Assembly: GCA_910579705.1 (NCBI GenBank)
Contig: CAJTUI010000003.1
Span: 62,001 to 126,000, forward strand
Direction: 5' to 3'
Source: an uncultured Christensenella sp.
Lineage (GTDB): Bacteria; Bacillota; Clostridia; Christensenellales; Borkfalkiaceae
Length of the DNA: 64,000 nucleotides
Part shown: positions 39,227 through 46,795 of the stretch, one piece after another
Position numbering within the stretch: position 1 is the first letter of the stretch
How the letters are laid out: each line of letters starts with the position of its first letter
Translations under genes and position numbers: made by a program
Notes under the pieces: model-generated
Databases searched by the model: none
What the model was told of the DNA's origin: nothing
Seen by the model: the letters and a program-made list of their open reading frames with translations, nothing else

Positions 39227-40441
39227 CTATCTCTTTTTCTTGACGTCTTTCTTTGGTTTGAACTTTTCTTTAATCTCCTCTTCCTCTTTGTAAGGCAGGG
39301 GCTTGTAGTCCGCGTCGGTAAAACCCGTCTGAGTATACCCGCCGTCGCGCGAAAGAAGCGTAAGCCGCGTTTCCGCGTCAAACAGATACAGTCTGTCGCA
39401 GTTTATATAAAGCTTTGTTTTAGCGCCCTTCTCGGTCTTTTCGTCCGCCGTCACCACGAGAGATTGCTCTCCCGCGACGCACTCCGCAAAGTGCCTGTCG
39501 CCGTCGCTTTCGGTCTTGGTTACAACCGCGTCCATACCCTCGGCGGCAACGCGCGCGTCCTCGGGGCGGATACCTATTATCACGTTTTTATCTGCGCCCG
39601 CGTATTCGTCCAGACTGCTGAACCGCGAAAGCACTGTTTCCGAAAGCTTTAAGCGGAAACCGCCCTGCTCCGCAAAAACCCCATCGTCGGTTTTTACGAT
39701 TTTCGCGTTGTTTACGAAGTTTATAGTGGGCGCGCCTATGAAGAACGCCACGTAAGTATTGGCGGGATAGTCGTAAAGATTTGCGGGCGTATCGATCTGC
39801 TGTACGATACCGTTTTTGAGAACGATAATTCTCGTTCCTATCGTCATAGCCTCCGCCACGTTCTTGGTCGCGTATACGAAAGTGCCCTGCACCCTCGCCT
39901 GTAAATTTATTATTACGTTCAATATTTCGGCTTTGAGCTTATCGTCTAGGCCGGAAAGCGGCTCGTCGAAAAGATAGAGTCTGGGCTCCCTTACAATCGC
40001 CCTGCCTATCGCCACGCACTGTTTCTGCGCCGCGGTGAGCGACTTCGTTCTGCGGTAAAGCAGGTCGCTAAGCCCCAGAATCGCGGCCGTGGCCTTGACG
40101 CGCTGCTCTATAAGCGCCTGCGGCGCCTTGCGCATTTTCAGGCCGAACGCCATATTGTCAAACACGTTGAGCGCGGGAGAGAGCGAGTCCGTCCTGAATA
40201 TCATAGCAAGCTCCCTGTCCTTGGGCGCGGCCTCGGTCATATCCTTGTCGCCTATGAATATTTTACCGTCGGAGCAGTCTTCAAGCCCCGCGATTACCCT
40301 TAAAAGCGTGGATTTCCCGCTCGCCTCGCCGCCGAGGACGACGAGAAATTCCTTGTCCTTCGCCTCGAAATTTATATCGTAAAGCGCAAGACTGCCCGAG
40401 GGAAATATTTTATCCGCTCCGCTTACTTTCAAACTTGCCAT
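39227..40441 (-). CDS. MsmX/UgpC-like ABC ATPase with degenerate motifs
   Basis: 404 residues, full length for the sugar-ABC ATPase group with a TOBE/MOP-like C-terminal region (about 240-355) and a lysine-rich tail. Walker A GGEASGKST (37-45) and Walker B LYLFDE (155-160) are intact, as is the D-loop SGLD. But the Q-loop reads MIFRTDS with Arg83 for Gln, the signature LSGGQ is LTAAQ (135-139), and the switch His is Lys193 (YATKNVAEA in place of YVTHDQxEA). ATP binding is likely, productive hydrolysis in a standard dimer is not. No permease or binding-protein gene is nearby. It could be a regulatory or scaffold relative. Confidence 0.85.
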   Translation of the reverse strand: MASLKVSGADKIFPSGSLALYDINFEAKDKEFLVVLGGEASGKSTLLRVIAGLEDCSDGKIFIGDKDMTEAAPKDRELAMIFRTDSLSPALNVFDNMAFGLKMRKAPQALIEQRVKATAAILGLSDLLYRRTKSLTAAQKQCVAIGRAIVREPRLYLFDEPLSGLDDKLKAEILNVIINLQARVQGTFVYATKNVAEAMTIGTRIIVLKNGIVQQIDTPANLYDYPANTYVAFFIGAPTINFVNNAKIVKTDDGVFAEQGGFRLKLSETVLSRFSSLDEYAGADKNVIIGIRPEDARVAAEGMDAVVTKTESDGDRHFAECVAGEQSLVVTADEKTEKGAKTKLYINCDRLYLFDAETRLTLLSRDGGYTQTGFTDADYKPLPYKEEEEIKEKFKPKKDVKKKR

Positions 40442-40489
40442 AAAAAAACTCCGTCCGCGCGCGCAAACGTTGTTGCGCGGTTTTTCTAT

Positions 40490-40518
40490 ATAATACCATA
40501 AATCGGGCCGTTTACCAA
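40490..40518 (-). promoter_or_regulatory. Promoter of the ABC ATPase gene
   Basis: Minus strand TTGGTA (40518-40513), 17-nt spacer ending TGG, TATTAT (40495-40490). Confidence 0.7.
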
Positions 40519-40561
40519 TACTTTAAAGGGGCTTTTGTTAAATTTTTAGAATAAATTTTTG

Positions 40562-40590
40562 TTGTATTTTGCAAGCGGGAGTGGTAAACT
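40562..40590 (+). promoter_or_regulatory. Promoter of queH, leaderless geometry
   Basis: TTGTAT (40562-40567), 17-nt spacer ending TGG, TAAACT (40585-40590), six bases, ATG at 40597. No ribosome binding site fits between. Confidence 0.75.
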
Positions 40591-40596
40591 TTAATT

Positions 40597-41202
40597 ATGA
40601 ACGCAATAAATTACGACAAGCTGATGACGGAGCAGATTAAGTCCGCCGACAAAAACAGCCGGCTGCTTTTGCATTGCTGTTGCGCGCCCTGCTCCTCTGC
40701 CTGTCTGGAACGGCTGAAAGATTACTTTAAAATAACCGTTCTTTTCTATAACCCAAACATAGAGGACGCGGAATACGCGCGGCGAAAAAGCGAGCTTGAA
40801 AGATTTATCGCCCTTACGGGCTGCGCCGACATTACCGAGTGCGACCGCGATACGGCGGAGTTCGACCGCGCCGTGAAAGGGCTTGAAGACCAGCCCGAAG
40901 GCGGCAGGCGGTGCGCCGAGTGCTTTAAGCTCAGGCTTTCCAAAACCGCCGAAATTGCAGAGCGGGGAAATTACGACTTTTTTGCGACGACGCTTACGAT
41001 AAGCCCGCTGAAAAACGCCGCGCTTATCAACGGCATAGGCGAAAAGTTGCAAGAAGGCAGGCGCGCGAAATGGCTGTATTCCGACTTTAAAAAGCGCGAC
41101 GGGTATCTTCAAAGTATCCGTCTGTCGGAAAAATACGGGCTATACAGACAGGATTTTTGCGGTTGCCGCTATTCTTTGAGAAATGACTTGAAAAATAGCT
41201 GA
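40597..41202 (+). CDS. queH: Epoxyqueuosine reductase QueH
   Basis: 201 residues. The QueH cysteine pattern is complete: LHCCCAPCSS near residue 26, GGRRCAECFKLRL near 107, and QDFCGCRYS near the C-terminus, which bind an iron-sulfur cluster and a second metal. It reduces epoxyqueuosine to queuosine in the wobble position of tRNAs, the non-orthologous replacement for QueG. It starts without a ribosome binding site six bases after a -10 element. Confidence 0.95.
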   Translation: MNAINYDKLMTEQIKSADKNSRLLLHCCCAPCSSACLERLKDYFKITVLFYNPNIEDAEYARRKSELERFIALTGCADITECDRDTAEFDRAVKGLEDQPEGGRRCAECFKLRLSKTAEIAERGNYDFFATTLTISPLKNAALINGIGEKLQEGRRAKWLYSDFKKRDGYLQSIRLSEKYGLYRQDFCGCRYSLRNDLKNS

Positions 41203-41216
41203 CGCCGTGGTATACT
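41188..41216 (+). promoter_or_regulatory. Promoter of the carbamoyltransferase-like gene
   Basis: TTGAAA (41188-41193), 17-nt spacer ending TGG, TATACT (41211-41216); it overlaps the end of queH. Confidence 0.7.
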
Positions 41217-41248
41217 TAATATATATTAAAAATTAACGGGATTTATTT

Positions 41249-42187
41249 ATGGATATCAACCGCTACACCCCCTCTTACGGGATTAACCAGAAACACCTTA
41301 TCAAACTGGCCGACTATTCTACCGAGGAGCTTTTCGAAATTCTTTACGCGACGAAAGCCATGAAGGCGAAGTTCGCGGCGCACGAAAGCACCAATATCTT
41401 AAACGACGTCACAATCGCCCTGCTATTCGGCGACACGTCTTTGAGGCTGAGGTCGGCGCTGGAAATCGGGACAAGACAGCTGGGCGGCGCGTGCGTGAAC
41501 CTGCCTTACAGTCAGGAAGATATGCGCGCGGGCGAAAACATCTACGATATTGTAAACATTATTTCGAGATACGGCGTGGGCGCGGTGGTAACGCGCGAAA
41601 TTGCGCAGACCGATCTGGATTTATTCTGCGCCGCGTCCGACATATCCATAATCAACTCGGGCAACGCAGACTTCAACCCTTTGCAGACGCTTGCGGATTT
41701 GTACACCGTCTGGGAAAAGAAAGGCAGGCTTGAAGGCCTGAAACTGACTTACGTAGGCAAGGGCGGAAACAACGCGGCCTCGCTTATAATGGGCGCGATA
41801 AAGTGCGGAATGGAAGTTTCCGTGTGCACGCCCTGCGAGTTCGGCATTAAAAACAAACACCTCACCCACGCGGAGCAGTACGGCAAGATAACGCTGAACG
41901 ACAACCCGTCCGAGGCGGTGAAGAACGCGGATATAGTTTATACGGACAGTTACGTTTACCACAACCCCATTTCCGAAAAGGACCGCGCTATTCTCAAACC
42001 CTATCAGGTAAACGGAACGCTTATGAGCCTTGCGAACCACAACGCGGCGTTTATGCACCCCCTGCCCGCCACGCGCGGACTGGAAGTTACGCAGGACGTA
42101 ATAGACGGAAAAAACAGCCTTGTGTTGGAGCAGGGCGAAAACAGACTGCACGCCGTCAAGGCCGTGCTTGCACTTCTTATAAAATAA
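41249..42187 (+). CDS. Non-canonical ornithine-carbamoyltransferase-like protein
   Basis: 312 residues with the two-domain aspartate/ornithine carbamoyltransferase fold along its whole length. The C-terminal helix (LEQGENRLHAVKAVLALL) is close to OTC. Yet the active-site motifs differ: STRTR reads TSLRLR (63-68, Ser64, Arg66 and Arg68 kept), HPxQ reads NPLQ (143-146) so the catalytic His is Asn, the OTC DxxVSMG ornithine loop is replaced by TDSYVYHNP, and HCLP is HPLP (270-273). It may use another amine acceptor or be inactive. No arginine or citrulline gene is nearby. Start ATG has only GGGA upstream. Confidence 0.8.
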   Translation: MDINRYTPSYGINQKHLIKLADYSTEELFEILYATKAMKAKFAAHESTNILNDVTIALLFGDTSLRLRSALEIGTRQLGGACVNLPYSQEDMRAGENIYDIVNIISRYGVGAVVTREIAQTDLDLFCAASDISIINSGNADFNPLQTLADLYTVWEKKGRLEGLKLTYVGKGGNNAASLIMGAIKCGMEVSVCTPCEFGIKNKHLTHAEQYGKITLNDNPSEAVKNADIVYTDSYVYHNPISEKDRAILKPYQVNGTLMSLANHNAAFMHPLPATRGLEVTQDVIDGKNSLVLEQGENRLHAVKAVLALLIK

Positions 42188-42189
42188 AA

Positions 42190-42222
42190 CCGCCGCCGCC
42201 CGAACCTCGGGCGGCGGTTTTT
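42190..42222. terminator. Bidirectional terminator
   Basis: CCGCCGCCCGA, ACC, TCGGGCGGCGG followed by TTTTT, between the carbamoyltransferase-like gene and the convergent phosphoesterase gene. Confidence 0.85.
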
Positions 42223-42232
42223 CGGTATTTAA

Positions 42233-43015
42233 TTACTCTATGTCTATAACCACCAGCTCGGGGCGGTTGAAAAGGCGCAGCGGGAACTGGGAATTACCCA
42301 GTCCGCGGGATATTACCATTCTGCACTTTCCCAGACTGTGCACGCCCGAAGTATACTTCGGGAACCTGCCCTGACCTGGCGCGTAAAGGCCTATGCCCGT
42401 GAACGGTATGCGCCACTGTCCGCCGTGCGCGTGGCCGCACAGAACGAGGTCATACCCCGCCGCCGCGTACTTTTCAAAAAACTGCGGCTCGTGCGCGAGC
42501 AGGATTTTGGGCGAAACGTCAGGAGTGACGGCGGATATTTTGTCGTTGCGGAGCGACGCGCCGTTAAGACCCGCGACGGTAATCCCGCACGCCTCCGTAC
42601 ACAGGTCGTCGAGAACGGTTGCGCCCGCCTCCTTCAAGTCGCGCCGTAAAAAGCGGTAACCCTTGTTGCGCATTTCGTGGTTGCCCGCAACGTATAATAC
42701 GGGCGCTATCTCTTTGAGCGCGGACACGGTTTCGAGCGCGACCTCCCTGTTTTCGGGGGTATATAGATGTATAATATCGCCCGTCACCGCTATGAAGTCG
42801 GGCTTTGCTTTTATTACCTTTTTTATAAGGCGCGCGTTGCGTTTTCCGAACCGCTTGCCGTGCAAATCGGAAATATGCGCTATCCTGAGCTTGGGCGCGC
42901 CGTCAATCTTTATCTTATACCGAGTGGTTTTAATGCAGCCGTTGTTAAAAAAGACAAACAGCGCGGCAAGCGCCGCGGCCGCGGCGCTTGCCGCGCCGAT
43001 TATCCAGTAAATCAA
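42233..43015 (-). CDS. Membrane-anchored metallophosphoesterase (YaeI/YkuE type)
   Basis: 260 residues. One N-terminal membrane helix (about 3-22, Ala-rich) then the calcineurin-like fold: HISDLHGKRFG, FIAVTGDIIHLY, LYVAGNHEMRN, ILLAHEPQFF and LCGHAHGGQWRIPF supply all metal ligands of a two-metal site. C-terminal features (GQGRFPKYTSGVH and ISRGLGNSQFPLRLFNRPEL) match YkuE/LpxG-like phosphodiesterases acting at the membrane, possibly on lipids. It starts one base before the trmB stop and is co-transcribed with it. Confidence 0.9.
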   Translation of the reverse strand: MIYWIIGAASAAAAALAALFVFFNNGCIKTTRYKIKIDGAPKLRIAHISDLHGKRFGKRNARLIKKVIKAKPDFIAVTGDIIHLYTPENREVALETVSALKEIAPVLYVAGNHEMRNKGYRFLRRDLKEAGATVLDDLCTEACGITVAGLNGASLRNDKISAVTPDVSPKILLAHEPQFFEKYAAAGYDLVLCGHAHGGQWRIPFTGIGLYAPGQGRFPKYTSGVHSLGKCRMVISRGLGNSQFPLRLFNRPELVVIDIE

Positions 43016-43684
43016 TCAAACCTCCGCAACAATTCTGTAAATGGGCTTGCCGAGTTCTTTAAAAAGCTTTTCGTGCTCGGTTTCGACGTCGCCCCCCACT
43101 GGGTTGTTTTTCAAATCCTCGCACACGCTTATAACCTTATACCCCGCGGCGGCGTAGCTCTCCAACGAGAACCTGTAAAAATCGTAATCGTCGGTCTTCT
43201 GTATAATCCTGCCCCCCTCCTTTATAATACCGCGGTAAATTTCAAGAAATCTGGGGTGGGTCAGGCGCTGTTTCTTATACCCCTCTTTCGGCAAGGGATT
43301 GGAGAAATTGAGATAGATAAGTTCCACCGAGCGCGGCCCGAAATACTTTTCCAGCACTTCCGCCGCACAGTTTAAAAAGTAAACGTTTTTAAGCCCCTCG
43401 GCCTTCGCGCGTTCGCACGCGTCTATCAGCACGTTGGAAATTTTTTCGCACGCGACGAAATTCACGTTGGGGTTAAGCGCCGCGGTTTCGCAGACGAATT
43501 TACCCTTGCCGCAACCTATTTCCAGCCGCACGGGATTTTGCGCGGCGAAAATTTTGCCGAGGTCGAGATACTCCTTAACGTGCGCCGCCCTGCTCATATT
43601 CTTGTCGGTCAGGTCCGCAACCGTTAAAATATCGGCGCAGGCCGCAAGTCTGTCTTCAAGATGTCCCTTTTTATGCATTCTCAT
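43016..43684 (-). CDS. trmB: tRNA (guanine-N7)-methyltransferase
   Basis: 222 residues, Rossmann-fold methyltransferase: SAM motif I VRLEIGCGKGKFVCETA, NFVACEKISNVLIDACERA, and the catalytic and RNA-binding block LIYLNFSNPLPKEGYKKQRL then THPRFLEIY. TrmB proteins usually have DPWPKKRHxKRR here; the present NFSNPLPKEGYKKQRL matches the Bacillota variant. It makes m7G46 in tRNA. No ribosome binding site; the -10 ends six bases before ATG. Confidence 0.93.
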   Translation of the reverse strand: MRMHKKGHLEDRLAACADILTVADLTDKNMSRAAHVKEYLDLGKIFAAQNPVRLEIGCGKGKFVCETAALNPNVNFVACEKISNVLIDACERAKAEGLKNVYFLNCAAEVLEKYFGPRSVELIYLNFSNPLPKEGYKKQRLTHPRFLEIYRGIIKEGGRIIQKTDDYDFYRFSLESYAAAGYKVISVCEDLKNNPVGGDVETEHEKLFKELGKPIYRIVAEV

Positions 43685-43690
43685 AGCCGT

Positions 43691-43719
43691 ATGGTATCAC
43701 AAAAAACGGGAAAACGCAA
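43691..43719 (-). promoter_or_regulatory. Promoter of trmB, leaderless geometry
   Basis: Minus strand TTGCGT (43719-43714), 17-nt spacer ending TGA, TACCAT (43696-43691), six bases, ATG. Confidence 0.65.
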
Positions 43720-43845
43720 ACGTGTGAAAAGGCGACGGATAAATTTTAATTTTATTTATCGAAAAAACGTTTCGTACGGAAATTTAACGTTATAAATACA
43801 GTGTCGGGTGAAATACGCGCGGCGTCGGGCGCGAAGGAGATTAAT

Positions 43846-44391
43846 TTGTCTTTTATTAAGATTATCGACACTTTCACCTTTTACGGCATCGATATTTCGT
43901 TGCTTGCAACCCTTACCGTTCTTTTAACGCAACTTCTGAAAGTCACGCTTTTCAGGCGCGCGCAGAAAAAACTGGTTACCTTTCTTCCGTTCATTATCGG
44001 AACGTTCGCCTATGCAGTATATGCGGCGGTGCGCAATTTAAGTTTTTGCTACCTTTTGGACGAGTACGTTTCCATACTCGAACACGGCATTTCGGTAGGC
44101 GCGGTTTCAACGCTTTACTACGTTCTGTACGAGCAGTTTGTAAGGCGGTCAAACCTTTCCGAAACCGAAAAAATCATATCCACGCTTATCGAAGGGTATA
44201 TCCCCTCCGAGCACGTGGAGAAGGCCGCAAAGGCCGTGGCGGAGGCGATTGAACGCGACGTTACGGGCAACGGCGCAAAACGCGCGGAAGAGATTTTGAC
44301 CGAGTATTCCGGCGGGGAGATAAACGAGCGGGACGTACATCTTTTGTCACGACTGATTATCGAAACGCTTGCGCATCTTACGACGAAATAA
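43846..44391 (+). CDS. Uncharacterised small membrane protein
   Basis: 181 residues from a TTG that has AAGGAG six bases upstream; a GTG at 43801 is in frame but has no site. Three hydrophobic segments in the first 100 residues (ISLLATLTVLLTQLLKV, LVTFLPFIIGTFAYAVYAAV, ISVGAVSTLYYVLYEQF), then a soluble helical C-terminus of about 80 residues (SEHVEKAAKAVAEAIERDVT). Size and layout recall holin-like or phage-derived membrane proteins but no family is clear. Alone, convergent with the germination operon. Confidence 0.75.
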   Translation: MSFIKIIDTFTFYGIDISLLATLTVLLTQLLKVTLFRRAQKKLVTFLPFIIGTFAYAVYAAVRNLSFCYLLDEYVSILEHGISVGAVSTLYYVLYEQFVRRSNLSETEKIISTLIEGYIPSEHVEKAAKAVAEAIERDVTGNGAKRAEEILTEYSGGEINERDVHLLSRLIIETLAHLTTK

Positions 44392-44399
44392 AAGCCGTA

Positions 44400-44428
44400 T
44401 CCCCCGCCCGCTTAACGCGGGCGGGGGA
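44400..44428. terminator. Bidirectional terminator
   Basis: TCCCCCGCCCGC, loop TTAAC, GCGGGCGGGGGA, perfect 12-bp arms between the small membrane protein gene and gerAC. Confidence 0.85.
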
Positions 44429-44436
44429 TTTATACT

Positions 44437-45729
44437 TTAATTCACGCTTTGAATTTTAATGTCGTAATTTATCTTCATACGCGTGAGAACGTCGTCTTTG
44501 AACGCGTCGTAATACTTATAGTTGTATTTATGCAACAGCTCTCTAACGCCCAGCAAATCGCAGTTCTCTTTTGCGCACAAATCGATAAGGCTCTGCATTC
44601 TGTCGCGGATTTCGTCGGCCGTAGCCTTTAAAATTTCGGGCTTTACCACGTCGTCGTTTTTAACGCCGTCTGGGTCCAGCACCTTTTTCGCGCCCTGTAT
44701 CTGCGCGTTCGCCTTGAACGAAACGTTGAGTTCCGGCACGCCGTTATTCACTTTGAGCTTGACTCCGCCCTTTGTGCTTTTCAGTCCTATCGTGTAGTGC
44801 GTTCCATCCGAATCGCAGGGGACTACCGCAAGCCGTATATCGTTGTTGATAAGGTTGAGCGCGAACGACTGCTGCTCGTCGAGTATGCCGACGAACCTGC
44901 CGCCCGAGAAAGCCGCCGTCTTTCTTGCGGTGAACTCCATTTTCTGCTCCCCGCCTCCGCTCTGGCCGCTCTGTCCGCTCTGGCCGCTCTGGCCCTGCTC
45001 TCCGCCGCCGCCCTGTCCGCCCTGGGAACCGCCGCCTTGTCCGCCCTGCCCGCCTTGCTGACCCTGTTGGGCGCTGTCGCCGCCCACGTTGTCGCCGTTG
45101 CCGCCGCCTTCGGAAGTGCCCTGAACGTTTGCCTCGATATAGGGCATATAGCACGCGGAACTTACCGAAAAGTTGGTAAGCGCTATGTCTTTGAGGTTGA
45201 CGGAGGACACGTTCGCCGATTTTTTAAGCTCGTCCGAAAGCGCGCGCTGCATTGCGGTCGTGTTTTCGGGGCTGATTGTCGCGGGCATCGAAAGCATTTC
45301 CCGCGCCGTGCCCTTGCAGGTCGCTACCAGTGCGGTCAGCTCTGAATAGTTTCTTCTGTAAAAACAGCCGAGTATACGGAAAAGTTCTTCCTTCTGGCAG
45401 TCCTCTCCGAGCAGAATCAGCTTGCAGAATAAAAGCTTGGGATAAAAGCCCGTCTTGGAATTTATCTCGTTGAGGCAGTCGGCGACGGTCAGGCCCCTGC
45501 CCTGAACCTGCGTGTACTGAATGTTTTCGCCGCTCTGCGAGGGCTGGGGCACCGCGACCTGAGCGGTTACTATCACATCCTCGTCCTCCGCGTCAATGCC
45601 TACGGCGACGATTACGCTTGTCTTGTGCAAGTCCACAAGCCCGAAATCGTTAGTGAAATACAGCCCCAGAAGGGCGATTATCACCGCCCAGTAGAATATG
45701 ACGTAATATCTCTTTTTGAACTTAATCAT
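44437..45729 (-). CDS. Spore germination protein GerAC-like, not a lipoprotein
   Basis: 430 residues of the Ger(x)C family: GLVDLHKTSVIVAVGIDAED, VTAQVAVPQPSQSG, the GLTVADCLNEINSKTGFYPK and LLFCKLILLGED block, and a C-terminal domain ending YDAFKDDVLTRMKINYDIK. GerAC homologues are normally lipoproteins, but here the N-terminus is a plain membrane anchor (YVIFYWAVIIALLGLYF) without a lipobox cysteine. A Gly/Gln/Ser low-complexity insert (about residues 208-262) interrupts the protein. It forms the C subunit of a nutrient germinant receptor in the spore inner membrane. Overlaps gerAB by eight bases. Confidence 0.88.
   Translation of the reverse strand: MIKFKKRYYVIFYWAVIIALLGLYFTNDFGLVDLHKTSVIVAVGIDAEDEDVIVTAQVAVPQPSQSGENIQYTQVQGRGLTVADCLNEINSKTGFYPKLLFCKLILLGEDCQKEELFRILGCFYRRNYSELTALVATCKGTAREMLSMPATISPENTTAMQRALSDELKKSANVSSVNLKDIALTNFSVSSACYMPYIEANVQGTSEGGGNGDNVGGDSAQQGQQGGQGGQGGGSQGGQGGGGEQGQSGQSGQSGQSGGGEQKMEFTARKTAAFSGGRFVGILDEQQSFALNLINNDIRLAVVPCDSDGTHYTIGLKSTKGGVKLKVNNGVPELNVSFKANAQIQGAKKVLDPDGVKNDDVVKPEILKATADEIRDRMQSLIDLCAKENCDLLGVRELLHKYNYKYYDAFKDDVLTRMKINYDIKIQSVN
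44945..45115 (-). repeat. Gly/Gln/Ser low-complexity segment in gerAC
   Basis: Reiterated GGQGGQGGG and GQSGQSGQSG codons. The DNA shows short direct repeats (CTCTGGCCGCT type) that would be prone to slippage. Confidence 0.8.
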
Positions 45730-46795
45730 CTTTTTCTCTCCTTTTCAGCGCCCAGGCGAGGAGCGGGATTACCGTTGCGAAAATTACGAACGCTATCCAC
45801 ATCCAGCGCGACCAGAGTGTATGAATTGCGTCCAGTTGGTTGTTGAAAAGTATGAGTATCAATGCAAGCACGGCGTTTACCGCAAGCGAAATGACCGCCT
45901 TGTTGTCGTAGCCCGTGCACTCGTTTATGCAATGCACCGCGAGCTGAACGTTTAAAACGAGCGCGAAAAGCATAACGACTTCCAGCGCGTACAGAGCGAT
46001 TAAATCTATCCTGCCGATAACGTCTATCGCGGGGAAAAACAGCGAAATTTTGGATATGGCGAACTGGCGGGACGTGGATATGTCGCCGTACACGCCGTAG
46101 AATGCGGCTAGAACTAGAAGCACGATCACCGCGCCGCCGATATAGGAAAGCGTTATTTTCGCCGCGTCGCCCTTTTTGTACGTGAAATGGCCCATAAACA
46201 TTAATAGCCAGCACGGCTCCATAAAGCGGAAAAGCGACGCGACCGAACCGCCGATTACGTCCTTGAACGGAGTTCTTAGAACGGGCAGAAAGCTATCCCA
46301 CTTCACTTCCGAGAAACACATTGCGAATATGAATATAATCGATACGATAAATATCGGCATACATATGTCCGCGCTGCGGCCGATGTTCCGGAAACTTTTT
46401 CCCGCCGCGTATACCGTAAAGAAGAATATCGGCAGAAACACAAGAATGGACGGAACGGTGTCGTAGAATATGGAATGAACGTAGGCGTTCTGCTCGAAGA
46501 GCGGAAGAACCGTGCATAGCATAAAGAAAAGCGCGAAAAGCGCGTAGACTATTCTCGCGGTGATATTGCCGAGAGTGCCCGATACGAGCTGAAAGAATGT
46601 TCTGTCCGTGCGCGAGCACAGATAGCTTACCGCCCAGACAACAACCGCCTGCAACGCGAAATCGAAGGCGGCGGAAAACAGAAGGTCGCGCCCGCTCTGA
46701 AAACTAAGAAACGTGGGATATATTATAAACTTGGATACGGCAGTATAGATAAGCATTATAAAACATATCTGCCGTACGCTTATCCTCATTCTCAT
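45722..46795 (-). CDS. Spore germination permease GerAB-like
   Basis: 357 residues, about ten membrane segments, of the endospore germination permease family within the APC superfamily. Typical features: an N-terminal VRQICFIMLIYTAVSKFII helix, QSGRDLLFSAAFDFALQAVV, and the central PILVFLPIFFFTVYAAGKSF and SDICMPIFIVSIIFI blocks. It is thought to form the germinant-binding pocket with GerAA. ATG overlaps the gerAA stop (ATGA). Confidence 0.93.
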   Translation of the reverse strand: MRMRISVRQICFIMLIYTAVSKFIIYPTFLSFQSGRDLLFSAAFDFALQAVVVWAVSYLCSRTDRTFFQLVSGTLGNITARIVYALFALFFMLCTVLPLFEQNAYVHSIFYDTVPSILVFLPIFFFTVYAAGKSFRNIGRSADICMPIFIVSIIFIFAMCFSEVKWDSFLPVLRTPFKDVIGGSVASLFRFMEPCWLLMFMGHFTYKKGDAAKITLSYIGGAVIVLLVLAAFYGVYGDISTSRQFAISKISLFFPAIDVIGRIDLIALYALEVVMLFALVLNVQLAVHCINECTGYDNKAVISLAVNAVLALILILFNNQLDAIHTLWSRWMWIAFVIFATVIPLLAWALKRREKDD

